Shown here one piece after another: positions 1 through 8,600 of a stretch of DNA of 64,000 bases. Location of the stretch: contig CAZXAU010000011.1 in NCBI GenBank assembly GCA_964638675.1, positions 1 through 64,000 of the forward strand, in the 5' to 3' direction. Source of the DNA: SIG714 sp964638675 (GTDB lineage: Bacteria > Bacillota > Clostridia > Oscillospirales > CAG-272). The notes beneath the pieces were generated by a model, which made no database searches, had not been told where the DNA came from, and saw only the letters and a list, made by a program, of their open reading frames with translations. The stretch's first letter is position 1; every line of letters starts with the position of its first letter. The translations under genes and the position numbers were made by a program.

Positions 1-2
1 TG

Positions 3-161
3 GAAGCTCCAGAGATGTTCCGCGTGTTAGGTAAACGTAAGCCCGAGTATGTGTGTTATTGCTTGGAAAAGTTAAAAAATATGTCAAAACATGATACGGA
101 TAGAGTGGTACGGATTCATGCAGAAGGTGCGATAAAGGCAATTCTGGGCGCAGCAAAATGA
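3..161 (+). CDS. C-terminal fragment of an unknown protein, cut by window edge
   Basis: An open frame runs from the window edge to TGA at 159-161 and gives 52 residues. It has no recognisable domain; the tail is basic and helical and ends in LGAAK. The start lies outside the window. Codon use looks ordinary, but with so short a stretch the reading frame could be a chance one. It is followed by a region with several broken frames, so it may be the last intact gene before a decayed stretch. Confidence 0.35.
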   Translation, partial: EAPEMFRVLGKRKPEYVCYCLEKLKNMSKHDTDRVVRIHAEGAIKAILGAAK

Positions 162-299
162 AGTGCTCATTGAGATGTGATCCATAATAGATGACGTCTC
201 GTTTTGATATCCTGACCAAGAATTTTTAAATCATTATTGTTACAGTAAATGGAATTGACCTGAACTCTGTACCAGCGCCCAACGGAGCACTCATACAAA

Positions 300-677
300 A
301 TGGAGCAAGTGCGCCATTGTCATTTTGACGAAGGGAAAAATTTATAGGCGTTTATCAACACGGAAGGTAAAAGGGATAAAAAACATGGTTTACCGATTGC
401 ATGCGGGATTATATTACTGATCTGTCTTATTCAGGGACTCTGCAAAGCTCTGATTTTTCAGCAATCATTTTGGAAGGGTTTTTTATATCCGTTCTTTATG
501 TTTGTTGTAGGATCAATTATCCTTTTGCCGCTATACATATTAGGTAGAAAGTCGCCTGAAGTTGCTTCACGTGTCGTATGGGTGATCATAATATCAATTG
601 TTGTTTTTCTTGGCGCTTGGGTGCTGATTTATTTATTCGCAATAGTATGGGGTATCTTTTGGGGTATCTTTGCGTAA
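300..677 (+). pseudogene. Interrupted small membrane protein ORF with in-frame TAG
   Basis: From ATG at 300 one frame runs to TAA at 675-677 but is broken by TAG at 345-347. After the TAG there is no ATG, GTG or TTG until deep in the sequence. The part downstream of the TAG encodes three strongly hydrophobic segments (about bases 387-440, 470-540 and 568-660), so it looks like the body of a small three-helix membrane protein. Between 230 and 370 another frame also shows protein-like sequence broken by stops, which suggests decay. No family was recognised. Alternatives are a functional short membrane protein using a rare start, or a frameshifted remnant. Apart from this and the terminator at 787-824, nothing was seen in bases 162-830. 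Confidence 0.35.
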
Positions 678-786
678 TATCTGCAGAGAATTATTAAGTT
701 GCGGCAAACATTTTTGTGTATGATCTTGGGGCGGGACATTTGAAATATTATATACATCCTTTCAATTGATTAAATTAAATATAACA

Positions 787-824
787 AAAACGGCTGATTC
801 CTTTTCGGATGTTCAGCCGTTTTT
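787..824 (-). terminator. Terminator after the ABC importer operon
   Basis: AAAACGGCTGA and TCAGCCGTTTT form a strong stem around a loop of about 16 bases. Because both flanks are A/T runs it can act in both directions. It sits directly after the stop of the minus-strand ATPase gene, which is its obvious client. Confidence 0.75.
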
Positions 825-830
825 CTTGGT

Positions 831-1610
831 TTATTGCTTTGAATTGATCTTTCCGATAAATGCATTCAATCTGTCGTTATCGGAGCAGAATATCTCGTCA
901 GGAGTTCCTACTGCTGCCACTACGCCTTTGTCCATAAAAATGATCTTATCTGCGACCTCACGTGCAAAGTTCATTTCATGTGTGACGATTATCATTGTCG
1001 TTTTTTCATCTGCCAGCTTGCGTAATACCTTTAGAACCTCACCCGTCAGCTCGGGGTCGAGCGCCGATGTCGGCTCGTCAAAGCAGAGAATATCGGGACG
1101 AAGTGCAAGTGCACGTGCAATTGCGACACGCTGTTGCTGTCCGCCGGAGAGCTGTGCGGGGTAGTTGTTGCATTTATCCGAGAGTCCGACTCTTGCCAGA
1201 AGTTCTGCGGCATTTTTTTCTATTTCAGAAAAAATCAGTTGCTTTTCCTTCCGGTTCTTTTTTTCTACACGTAGTTTTGGGGCAAGACAAACATTTTCAA
1301 GTGCCGTATATTGAGGGAAGAGGTTGAAATTCTGAAAAACAAGTCCAAAGTGCAGACGGCGGTCACGCAGTTTTTTTTCTGAAAGCTTTTTATCGGCTTG
1401 TGCGTCATAGAGAAGCTTACCGTGAAGATACATGCTCCCATTGTCGGGCGTTTCGAGAAAGTTCAGACAGCGAAGGAGAGTTGTTTTTCCGCTTCCCGAA
1501 GAACCTATGATCGCAAGCGTTTCTCCCTCATTAAGCGTGAAATCAATACCTTTGAGGACCTCGGTATCACCGAATGATTTGCGATAATCTTTTATAGACA
1601 GTACTTCCAT
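831..1610 (-). CDS. Polar amino-acid ABC transporter ATP-binding protein
   Basis: This is the 259-residue cytoplasmic ATPase of an amino-acid importer of the GlnQ/HisP type. It shows Walker A (GSSGSGKTT near residue 36), the signature LSGGQQQR near 155, Walker B with FDEPTSALDPE near 175 and the switch His in VTHE near 211. The length is slightly above the ~240 usual for the family because of a charged insert (residues ~100-130). It is the last gene of a three-gene minus-strand operon, 22 bases after the permease. GlnQ-type ATPases work as homodimers on the permease and couple ATP hydrolysis to substrate release into the cell. The substrate cannot be told from this subunit. Confidence 0.95.
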   Translation of the reverse strand: MEVLSIKDYRKSFGDTEVLKGIDFTLNEGETLAIIGSSGSGKTTLLRCLNFLETPDNGSMYLHGKLLYDAQADKKLSEKKLRDRRLHFGLVFQNFNLFPQYTALENVCLAPKLRVEKKNRKEKQLIFSEIEKNAAELLARVGLSDKCNNYPAQLSGGQQQRVAIARALALRPDILCFDEPTSALDPELTGEVLKVLRKLADEKTTMIIVTHEMNFAREVADKIIFMDKGVVAAVGTPDEIFCSDNDRLNAFIGKINSKQ

Positions 1611-1632
1611 TCTGTTATCCTCTCTTTCATCC

Positions 1633-2340
1633 TCAGACCTTTATATAATCAAGCTTTTTCTCTATTCTGTGGAATACGATAGTCAGTATTCCGACGAAGA
1701 GAAGATAGAAGACCGATGTATAGAAGAGCGGCCAGACAAGTGCACTTTCTGCCGCCATATTCTTTGCGCAGAGAATGATCTCGGGGATTGCAATGGCATT
1801 TGCAAGCGCTGTGTCTTTTATAAGAGTGATGATTTCATTGGACATAGGCGGTACAATACGCTTTATTACCTGCTTGAAAACTATTTTTGTGAATATCTGA
1901 TTTTTTGTAAGTCCGAGAACGGCGCCTGCTTCATACTGTCCCTTTGATATGCTTTGGATTCCGCCACGGTAAATTTCTGAAAAATAGCAGGCATAATTGA
2001 TCGTAAAAGCTATGAGGACGGCAATAAATCTTCCGTACCAAAGAAGCTTTGAAAGTCCTGCCTGAATGGTAAAATGAATATCAAGCTCATTGAATATGTT
2101 GGATGATGAGCCTAAAAGTCCGGGGAGATAATATATTATAAAAATCAAAAGCATAAGGGGAATTCCTCTTATGATCCAGACGATGCCCTTAAAGAGTGCC
2201 GATATTACCTTATTTTTGCTCATCGTACAAAAAGAGATCAGAAGTCCCAAGGGAAGAGCAAAAACAAGCGTCAGCAAAAAAAGCAGAAAGGTTATCCCGA
2301 AGCTTTTTAAAAGTTCAACAGTAATTTGCAAAAAATCCAT
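1633..2340 (-). CDS. Polar amino-acid ABC transporter permease
   Basis: This 235-residue integral membrane protein of the HisM/GlnP permease family has a hydrophobic N-terminal helix, about five membrane segments, and the family's EAA coupling loop (EAGAVLGLTKNQIF around residue 137), which contacts the ATPase. It lies between the binding-protein gene and the ATPase gene, as expected for a complete importer. Only one permease gene is present, so a homodimer is likely. The gene is separated from the binding-protein gene by 172 bases holding two hairpins. Confidence 0.93.
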   Translation of the reverse strand: MDFLQITVELLKSFGITFLLFLLTLVFALPLGLLISFCTMSKNKVISALFKGIVWIIRGIPLMLLIFIIYYLPGLLGSSSNIFNELDIHFTIQAGLSKLLWYGRFIAVLIAFTINYACYFSEIYRGGIQSISKGQYEAGAVLGLTKNQIFTKIVFKQVIKRIVPPMSNEIITLIKDTALANAIAIPEIILCAKNMAAESALVWPLFYTSVFYLLFVGILTIVFHRIEKKLDYIKV

Positions 2341-2402
2341 TTTTTGTATCCTTTATGTATTATGTATCGTGAAATAAAATCAACCTTATTGCACGGCAAG
2401 GC

Positions 2403-2462
2403 CGCTTTGTACAACAAAGCTTTACACGTCAAAGCCGCTTTTCACCCGAAGGTGAAAAGCGG
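2403..2462 (-). other. Tandem hairpins between binding-protein and permease genes
   Basis: Read on the transcribed minus strand, 2435-2462 forms a perfect 12-bp stem (CCGCTTTTCACC with GGTGAAAAGCGG) closed by a C(UUCG)G tetraloop, one of the most stable RNA loops known. Just after it in the transcript a second hairpin (GCTTTGT/ACAAAGC, 2404-2420) is present. There is no long U tract, so these more likely protect the 3' end of the abundant binding-protein mRNA or cause partial termination. That would give more binding protein than permease. Confidence 0.7.
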
Positions 2463-2512
2463 TATAAATATCAGTCCTTGAAATGACGCCGAAAGCATCT
2501 TCAAAATGAGAA

Positions 2513-3382
2513 TTATTTCTGATCAGCGTAATCCTTAACTATGGCGTTCTGAACAGCGTACTTTGTTGCGATCTCTTCGAGCTTTCCGTTTGCGGCGAAC
2601 TTCTCGAGAGTCTCATTGACCTTAGCTGTAAGCTCGCTGCCCTTCTTGAATCCGATAGCGTAATATTCGATCTCGCTTGAGAGGTCTTCGATAATTGTAT
2701 AATCTTCGTAATCGCCCTTTTCGACATAAGATTTTGCAAGCTGTTCGTCAAGAACTACAAATTTGCATCCGCCCATCTTAAGATCCTGGAGAGCTGAAAG
2801 CTGTGATGTGCTGTCCTTTACGAGTGCACCCTCTTTAACAAAGGTGTCATTCAGATAGTCATATCCGATAGAACCCTTTTCGGCAGAACCGACGAGTCCC
2901 TTAAGATCTGCTGCACTTGAAATTGTTGCGGCAGTTTCCTTGCTTGCAACAACGACCTGCTTGTTGATCATGTAGTTGTACGAAAAATCAACATATTCGG
3001 TTCTTGACTTTCCGTTATCGCTTCCGTTGGAAGTAAATCCGTTCCAGATGCAGGAAATTGTACCCGATTCAAGCTCTGTGTATTTCTGTTCCCAAACGAT
3101 TTCCTTGAATACTACATTGTATCCGAGTTCGCCGAAAACTGCCTTTGCAAGATCGGTATCAAATCCGATAAGCTCATTGTTTTCATCCATGTAGTTCATC
3201 GGAGCATAAATAGTATATCCGACGACAATGGTTTCTTTGCTGTTATTGCCTGATGTAGCAGGTGCTGTAGCATCGGGTGTTTTGGCAGGTGTGGTTGTAG
3301 GCGTTGTTGTGCATGAAACTGCAAACATAACGCACATGAGTGCAGTCAGCATAAGTGCGACTGCTTTTTTGAAGTTTTTCAT
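2513..3382 (-). CDS. Amino-acid ABC transporter substrate-binding lipoprotein
   Basis: A 289-residue extracellular solute-binding protein of family 3 (SBP_bac_3). The start at 3382 is chosen because AAAGGAG lies 6 bases before it; a longer frame starts at 3403. The N terminus is a lipoprotein signal with the lipobox ending FAVSC near residue 24, so it is tethered to the outer face of the membrane. A Thr/Pro-rich linker follows, then the two-lobed domain beginning with VVGYTIYAPMNYM and carrying IGFDTDLA, typical of this family. The ligand is probably a polar amino acid. It is the first gene of the importer operon, behind a good promoter. Confidence 0.93.
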   Translation of the reverse strand: MKNFKKAVALMLTALMCVMFAVSCTTTPTTTPAKTPDATAPATSGNNSKETIVVGYTIYAPMNYMDENNELIGFDTDLAKAVFGELGYNVVFKEIVWEQKYTELESGTISCIWNGFTSNGSDNGKSRTEYVDFSYNYMINKQVVVASKETAATISSAADLKGLVGSAEKGSIGYDYLNDTFVKEGALVKDSTSQLSALQDLKMGGCKFVVLDEQLAKSYVEKGDYEDYTIIEDLSSEIEYYAIGFKKGSELTAKVNETLEKFAANGKLEEIATKYAVQNAIVKDYADQK

Positions 3383-3457
3383 TTTTGTCTCCTTTTCGGA
3401 CATTCTTTGTCCAATCCCAGTTTTTTGCGGAAGTTGTCTTCCGTTTGTGATGATGGA

Positions 3458-3486
3458 ATTATATCACATTTCATTTGCTTTTGCAA
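3458..3486 (-). promoter_or_regulatory. Promoter of the amino-acid importer operon
   Basis: On the minus strand TTGCAA (3481-3486), a 17-base spacer and TATAAT (3458-3463) make a good housekeeping-sigma promoter. The leader to the start at 3382 is about 70 bases and can form CGGAAG/CTTCCG and GGACA/TGTCC hairpins just before the ribosome binding site. Confidence 0.8.
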
Positions 3487-3792
3487 TAGGGTATCATGCT
3501 AATTTGGTAAAGTGAATGTAAATAAATACAATTATAAGTGTTAATAAATAATTAACAGTGCTTACTTTCTGCCGAATGCGATCTACTGTCACGTTTTTTA
3601 TTATTATATTCTATGCGGCGAAATATGAAATAAAAAATCCTTTCATTCTGATTCAAGGCAATATCAAGCCTTTGGAATGAAAGGATCTTTCTTTGATTAA
3701 AGACTGCTGTGTAATTATTTTCCCGAACCAATTAATTAATAATTAATAATGAAGGAAATACGTTGTCACGGGAAAACCTGCACTAAGCACAG
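3487..3792. other. Intergenic region with one terminator
   Basis: No gene is seen between the importer promoter and the VanY-like gene. The stretch is AT-rich and contains the terminator at 3637-3686. The rest shows no clear feature. Confidence 0.5.
3637..3692 (-). terminator. Terminator after the VanY-like gene
   Basis: ATCCTTTCATTC (3637-3648) pairs with GAATGAAAGGAT (3675-3686). On the minus strand the stem is followed by a T6 run. It lies about 100 bases past the stop of the minus-strand carboxypeptidase gene. Confidence 0.75.
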
Positions 3793-4812
3793 TCAAGCTT
3801 TTGAAGAAAACTCCTGAATGACGATAAAGCCGTCGCTTCCGTTGCCGGATATTTTCATATCGCCATAGGTTTCACTTTCCGACTTTGATCTGTAGTAAAC
3901 CTTTGTGCTTCCGCTTTCATCGATGGCGGTATAATACATTCTGTAGGTTTTACCGTCAGGGGTATCGACAACGAGCGGGGAATTGAAGGAATAATCTTTG
4001 AGTATCGATATAAATTCCTCGAGACAGAGATTGTTTTCATACATATATTTTGCGGCGGTAACTCCGACATATCTCAGATGTCCGATTTCCTTTTCATGTC
4101 CTGTGATTGCGACCTTACTTTCGGTATATCTGAATATAAGACCGTATTTCCATGCGTTTGCCCTTATCCATTCAACCTCCGAATAAACCCTGGAATTGTC
4201 GAAATTATAGGACACCGAATTATTATCCATGAATCGGATATCCATTGCGTTTCCGGTGCAATGCTCATCGAATTCATTTTCGGATATGTCTCCGTCATCT
4301 GTTACGCCTATTGACTTCAGAATGAGAATAGTCATATTGTTGTTGAACTGAGATTCAAGATCTGCCTGCAATGAATTGATTGCGTTATATGCATTTTCGG
4401 TAAGATATGTGTTGTATTTACTGACCTTGACCTTCAGATCGCTCTGTGATTTGAGCAACACAAGCTCGCCTTTTGAAGCGATAGCTCCTGGTTTGTCGCT
4501 GCCTATGACGGCAAGTATGCCCTCCTTAAGCGACTCAGAAGAATACTCGACATTTGAAATACTGTAGTCGGGTTTCTGAACATCTGTTTTTACTCCGGTT
4601 GCGGGGGGAGTTTCAGTAACCTTTTGAGGTGTGGTCTTAGGCGGTTCGGTGTTGGATGTGGGATCGGGTACTTTAACACCGGGGCCGGAAAGCTTAAGTA
4701 TTGTCATTGTGAGTGCAAGGGCAACAAGCAGGCATAAAATTACGGCACCGGTATAAATCAGTGCAATTTTTTTGCTGTATTCCTTTGACTTGATGGAACG
4801 GCTGTCTTTCAT
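3793..4812 (-). CDS. VanY-like D-Ala-D-Ala carboxypeptidase, membrane-anchored
   Basis: 339 residues. A basic N terminus and one membrane helix (residues ~15-40) are followed by a Pro/Thr-rich linker (~43-78) and an extracellular domain. The zinc motifs of peptidase family M15B are visible: EHCTGNAMDI near residue 183 (family pattern xHxxGxAxD) and EIGHLRYVG near 242. Such enzymes trim the terminal D-Ala from peptidoglycan stem peptides. About 70 residues follow the catalytic domain. No vancomycin-resistance genes are nearby, so a role in ordinary wall turnover is likelier than resistance. A start at 4812 fits with AAAGGA 8 bases upstream. Confidence 0.85.
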   Translation of the reverse strand: MKDSRSIKSKEYSKKIALIYTGAVILCLLVALALTMTILKLSGPGVKVPDPTSNTEPPKTTPQKVTETPPATGVKTDVQKPDYSISNVEYSSESLKEGILAVIGSDKPGAIASKGELVLLKSQSDLKVKVSKYNTYLTENAYNAINSLQADLESQFNNNMTILILKSIGVTDDGDISENEFDEHCTGNAMDIRFMDNNSVSYNFDNSRVYSEVEWIRANAWKYGLIFRYTESKVAITGHEKEIGHLRYVGVTAAKYMYENNLCLEEFISILKDYSFNSPLVVDTPDGKTYRMYYTAIDESGSTKVYYRSKSESETYGDMKISGNGSDGFIVIQEFSSKA

Positions 4813-5036
4813 TTGCTAATTCCTTTCTTATTTTACAACGAATTAATAATATTTATTTTAATTGCCGAAGCGGTAAAGGAAAAAATCGCCGCAGGATTGC
4901 ATCGGATGAATCATTCAACCATAAAAAATATCTATGTATTGAGGGCAAAATCTTTCCGCTAACCTATTGTAGCACACTTTTACAAAAAAATAAAGAGGAA
5001 ATTTATTTTTTTCTAAAAAAATCGATGCGAAAACTA
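4813..5036. other. Divergent intergenic region
   Basis: This AT-rich stretch separates the VanY-like gene (minus) from the NifU-like/GGGtGRT pair (plus). It holds the upstream region of the VanY-like gene, where TACAAT at about 4970 (minus strand) is a possible -10 box without a convincing -35. No other feature is evident. Confidence 0.4.
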
Positions 5037-5065
5037 TTGATTTTATCGGAGAGATGTTGTATAAT
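5037..5065 (+). promoter_or_regulatory. Promoter of the NifU-like/GGGtGRT operon
   Basis: TTGATT (5037-5042), a 17-base spacer and a perfect TATAAT (5060-5065). The ribosome binding site AAGGAG lies 11-12 bases before the ATG at 5125. Confidence 0.8.
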
Positions 5066-5124
5066 GACATGGTTGAAAAACATAAACATCAGGTTTAAAA
5101 AAATAATTAAGGAGATACACTATC

Positions 5125-5832
5125 ATGAGCAATTGTGAATACGCAATGAGCCGCGACGTAGAGAATATGTGCGTTGTAGCAAAAGGACCCAAACATGGTC
5201 CTGCTCCCATACCCGAAGAGGGTAAATGGGTCGAGTCGAAGCAGATCGCCGATATTTCCGGATATACACACGGAATCGGTTGGTGTGCTCCTCAGCAGGG
5301 CGCATGCAAGCTTTCTTTGAATGTAAAGAACGGAGTAATCGAGGAAGCACTCGTCGAGACGATCGGATGCTCGGGAATGACACATTCGGCAGCTATGGCG
5401 GCTGAGATCCTTCCCGGAAAGACAGTTCTTGAAGCTCTCAACACAGACCTTGTCTGCGACGCTATCAACACCGCAATGAGAGAACTCTTCCTTCAGATCG
5501 TTTACGGAAGAACACAGTCTGCATTTTCAGAAGGCGGACTTGTTATCGGAGCAGGTATGGAGGACCTCGGAAAGGGTTCACGTTCGATGGTCGGTACAAT
5601 GTACGGAACAAAGGCTAAGGGCGTAAGATACCTCGAAATGACAGAGGGCTATTGCACAAGAATGGCACTCGATGAGAACAATGAAGTAATCGGGTATGAA
5701 TTCGTTTCACTCGGAAAAATGACCGACTTCATCAAGAAGGGCATGGAGCCGAACGAAGCATACGAGAAATCAAAGGGCACATACGGCAGATTCGCTGAAG
5801 GTGTCAAGTATATTGATCCGAGAAAAGAATAA
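5125..5832 (+). CDS. NifU-like iron-sulfur scaffold protein paired with GGGtGRT protein
   Basis: 235 residues. Similar genes are annotated as iron-sulfur cluster assembly scaffold proteins. The core resembles the NifU N-terminal domain: conserved cysteines are seen in GWCAPQQGACKL (residues ~53-64) and ETIGCSGMTH (~78-87), and a DNA-like Gly-rich segment EGGLVIGAGMEDLG (~132-145) follows. The protein is longer than NifU/IscU (~130 residues), with an extra C-terminal half. It is followed after 19 bases by the GGGtGRT gene, a pairing seen in many anaerobic Firmicutes. The exact substrate and pathway are unknown. It is probably cytoplasmic. Confidence 0.8.
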   Translation: MSNCEYAMSRDVENMCVVAKGPKHGPAPIPEEGKWVESKQIADISGYTHGIGWCAPQQGACKLSLNVKNGVIEEALVETIGCSGMTHSAAMAAEILPGKTVLEALNTDLVCDAINTAMRELFLQIVYGRTQSAFSEGGLVIGAGMEDLGKGSRSMVGTMYGTKAKGVRYLEMTEGYCTRMALDENNEVIGYEFVSLGKMTDFIKKGMEPNEAYEKSKGTYGRFAEGVKYIDPRKE

Positions 5833-5851
5833 TTAGGGGAGGGAATGAATA

Positions 5852-6850
5852 ATGGCACTTTTTGAAAGTTATGAAAGACGAGAAGCTAAAATTCTCGCAG
5901 TTCTTAAAGAATACGGCATTTCCTCTATAGAGGAGTGCAAAGAAATCACTCTGAGCAAGGGAATCGACTGCGACAAGATCGTAAGAGAGACCCAGCCTAT
6001 CTGCTTTGAAAATGCAGTATGGGCATATACAGTTGGTGCGGCTATCGCAATCAAATCGGGTTGCACAAAGGCTGCTGACGCCGCTGCAATGATAGGTGTA
6101 GGACTCCAGGCGTTCTGTATTCCCGGCTCTGTTGCCGAGAACAGAAAGGTCGGTCTGGGTCACGGAAACCTCGGCAAAATGCTTCTTTCCGAAGAAACAG
6201 AGTGCTTCTGCTTCCTCGCAGGACATGAATCATTTGCCGCTGCTGAGGGTGCTATCAAGATCGCACTCAATGCAAACAAGGTAAGAGTAAAGCCCCTTCG
6301 TGTTATACTCAATGGTCTCGGCAAAGATGCCGCTTATATCATCTCGAGAATAAACGGCTTCACATATGTTGAAACCGAATTCGATCCCTATTCGGAAACA
6401 GTTAAGGTCGTTAAGGAAATTCCTTTCTCGAACGGTCCCCGTGCTAATGTCAAGTGCTACGGCGCTGACAATGTTCCGGAAGGCGTTGCAATAATGCAGC
6501 TTGAAAATGTCGGCGTTTCGATCACAGGTAACTCGACCAACCCGACAAGATTCCAGCACCCCGTTGCAGGAACATATAAGAAATGGTGCAATGAAAACGG
6601 CGTTAAGTACTTCTCGGTTGCATCGGGCGGCGGAACAGGAAGAACACTTCACCCCGACAATATGGCTGCTGGTCCTTCTTCATACGGTATGACCGATACA
6701 ATGGGACGTATGCACTCAGACGCACAGTTCGCAGGATCTTCATCGGTTCCTGCTCACGTCGAAATGATGGGACTTATAGGTATGGGTAACAACCCGATGG
6801 TAGGAGCTACAGTCGCTTGTGCCGTTGCGGTTGAAGAAGCTTGTAAATAA
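5852..6850 (+). CDS. GGGtGRT protein (family of unknown function)
   Basis: 332 residues. The family is named after its motif, which is present here as ASGGGTGRTLHP near residue 257. It has no signal peptide or membrane helix. The Gly-rich motif and the partner gene suggest a cofactor- or metal-related enzyme, but no reaction is known to me. The start has GGGGAGGG 8 bases upstream. It is transcribed with the NifU-like gene from the promoter at 5037-5065 and ends before a rho-independent terminator, so the two genes form a closed two-gene unit. Confidence 0.85.
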   Translation: MALFESYERREAKILAVLKEYGISSIEECKEITLSKGIDCDKIVRETQPICFENAVWAYTVGAAIAIKSGCTKAADAAAMIGVGLQAFCIPGSVAENRKVGLGHGNLGKMLLSEETECFCFLAGHESFAAAEGAIKIALNANKVRVKPLRVILNGLGKDAAYIISRINGFTYVETEFDPYSETVKVVKEIPFSNGPRANVKCYGADNVPEGVAIMQLENVGVSITGNSTNPTRFQHPVAGTYKKWCNENGVKYFSVASGGGTGRTLHPDNMAAGPSSYGMTDTMGRMHSDAQFAGSSSVPAHVEMMGLIGMGNNPMVGATVACAVAVEEACK

Positions 6851-6889
6851 TTAAATACCGATTATTAGTTAAATAATCATAATTTTTAG

Positions 6890-6918
6890 GGCTTTCGGTG
6901 AAAATCGAGAGCCTTTTT
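6890..6918 (+). terminator. Terminator after the GGGtGRT gene
   Basis: GGCTTTCG and CGAGAGCC form an 8-bp stem (one G-U pair) followed by T5. It lies 40 bases after the stop codon. Confidence 0.8.
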
Positions 6919-7117
6919 GCATTCTTTGAAAAATCCACGCACTCGAAAAACTACACAAAATCCACGACGGACTGAAATGTGGATTTTTAGACTTCAAATG
7001 ATATATTTGGGTTTCAATGTTATAAAAAACAGAATTATGTTGGGTAAGGTGTCGTAGGGCTGAAGCAAGTCACCGCCATACGATAAATTACAAAACCGTT
7101 TATTTTTTGTATAACCA
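6919..7117. other. Convergent intergenic region with a second hairpin
   Basis: AAAATCCAC (6957-6965) pairs with GTGGATTTT (6979-6987) followed by T, a second terminator-like hairpin. A direct copy of AAATCCACG lies just upstream near 6930. Otherwise nothing is seen. Confidence 0.5.
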
Positions 7118-7148
7118 AACGGGACTGTCACATTGTGACAGTCCCGTT
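7118..7148 (-). terminator. Terminator after the decarboxylase operon
   Basis: A perfect 14-bp inverted repeat (AACGGGACTGTCAC with its complement) around a 3-base loop, 30 bases after the stop of the minus-strand oadA-like gene. Confidence 0.75.
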
Positions 7149-7177
7149 AGAACTATTATTCAGATATTATGCTCCGA

Positions 7178-8575
7178 TCAGACCGAGTGAACTTTGAGTG
7201 TTTTATCTCCGTTTTCGAGGTCTACTCCTACCTGTTTAGCTTTACGGCTTTCAAAGAATTTGGTTGCTACCTGATCGAAGAGTGCATAGCTGAGGACGTC
7301 TTCTTCCTGCTGTGCATAGGGAGCTACCTTAGCTTTGAGCTCTTCAAGCTCGGGCTTGAGCATATCTGCCGGACGGCATGTGATCGGCTTTTCGCTTCCG
7401 AGGATCTTCTTCTGGAATGCCGGGTCTATAGGCATCGGAGTTTTTCCGTATTCGCCCTTGACGAGTGCTTTGAACTCTTTTGTTACGCTCTTATATCTTT
7501 CGCCGTAGAGGACATTCATAACTGCCTGAGTACCGACTATCTGAGAGGAAGGTGTAACGAGCGGTGCATATCCTGCGTCTGCTCTGACTCTCGGAACTTC
7601 TTCAAGACATTCCTGAAGCTTTTCGGGTTTGCCCATCTTTTTGAGCTGTGAGATAAGGTTGGAGAGCATTCCGCCCGGAACCTGATACATAAGGGCATTG
7701 ACATTGACCTTAAGAACCTTAGGATCGAGAAGTCCGCTTTCGAGATATTTCTCACGAAGAGGAGTGAAGTATCTTGTAATTACATCGAGCTGTTCAAGGC
7801 TGAGTCCTGTATCATACGGTGTACCCTGGAGAGCCGCAACTATCGATTCTGTAGGCGGCTGGGATGTACCCATAGCCATCGGAGAGATAGCACTGTCGAT
7901 AATATCGCATCCTGCTTCAATCGCCTTGAGGACTGTCATTGAAGCAAGTCCTGTTGTGTAGTGTGTATGAAGCTCAACCGGGAGGTCAGGGAATGCCTTC
8001 TTTATTGCTGATATCAGCTCATATGCGGCATACGGCTTGAGAAGTCCTGCCATATCCTTAACGCATATCGAGTTGACACCCATATCAACAAGCTGCTTTG
8101 TATAGTTTACATAGTAATCTGTTGTATAGCAGGGACCTGTTGTATACGAGATAGCAACCTGTACGTGTCCGCCCTCTTTATTTGTTGCTTTGATTGCTGT
8201 TTCAAGGTTTCTGGCGTCATTAAGAGCGTCAAAAATTCTGATTATATTGATACCGTTTGAAAGCGATTTCTGTACGAAATACTCAACGACATCGTCTGCA
8301 TAGTGACGATATCCGAGGATATTCTGTCCACGGAAGAGCATCTGAAGCGGAGTTTTGGTTTTTGCTCTGATCTTACGCAGTCTTTCCCACGGGTCTTCAT
8401 CAAGAAAACGCAGACATGAGTCAAATGTTGCACCGCCCCATACTTCGAGAGCATGATATCCGACTTTGTCAAGCTCTTCCACTATGGGAAGCATTTCTTC
8501 GGTTGACATACGGGTTGCGATGAGTGACTGATGCGAGTCACGCAACACTGTTTCACAAATTTTAACTTTTGCCAT
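7178..8575 (-). CDS. oadA: Oxaloacetate decarboxylase alpha / pyruvate carboxyltransferase (5S-type) subunit
   Basis: 465 residues of the PYC_OADA carboxyltransferase family. The HMGL-like TIM barrel opens with ETVLRDSHQSLIATRM (residues ~8-23), the family's metal and substrate segment. VELHTHYTTG near 193 carries the two metal-binding His. The PYC_OADA conserved domain fills the second half. There is no biotinyl domain; the carrier is encoded separately two genes upstream. The protein moves CO2 between oxaloacetate/pyruvate and biotin, in the cytoplasm at the membrane complex. It is the last gene of a five-gene operon. It may work as a decarboxylase alpha subunit or as the 5S part of a transcarboxylase. 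Confidence 0.9.
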   Translation of the reverse strand: MAKVKICETVLRDSHQSLIATRMSTEEMLPIVEELDKVGYHALEVWGGATFDSCLRFLDEDPWERLRKIRAKTKTPLQMLFRGQNILGYRHYADDVVEYFVQKSLSNGINIIRIFDALNDARNLETAIKATNKEGGHVQVAISYTTGPCYTTDYYVNYTKQLVDMGVNSICVKDMAGLLKPYAAYELISAIKKAFPDLPVELHTHYTTGLASMTVLKAIEAGCDIIDSAISPMAMGTSQPPTESIVAALQGTPYDTGLSLEQLDVITRYFTPLREKYLESGLLDPKVLKVNVNALMYQVPGGMLSNLISQLKKMGKPEKLQECLEEVPRVRADAGYAPLVTPSSQIVGTQAVMNVLYGERYKSVTKEFKALVKGEYGKTPMPIDPAFQKKILGSEKPITCRPADMLKPELEELKAKVAPYAQQEEDVLSYALFDQVATKFFESRKAKQVGVDLENGDKTLKVHSV

Positions 8576-8600
8576 TTATATTGATCCTCTCTTTCTGAAA

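Noticed and set aside
3793..4812. Vancomycin-resistance gene cluster
   Set aside because: Only a VanY-like gene is present, with no vanH, vanA/B, vanX or vanRS near it; the VanZ-like gene at 32168 is far away and in a different context.
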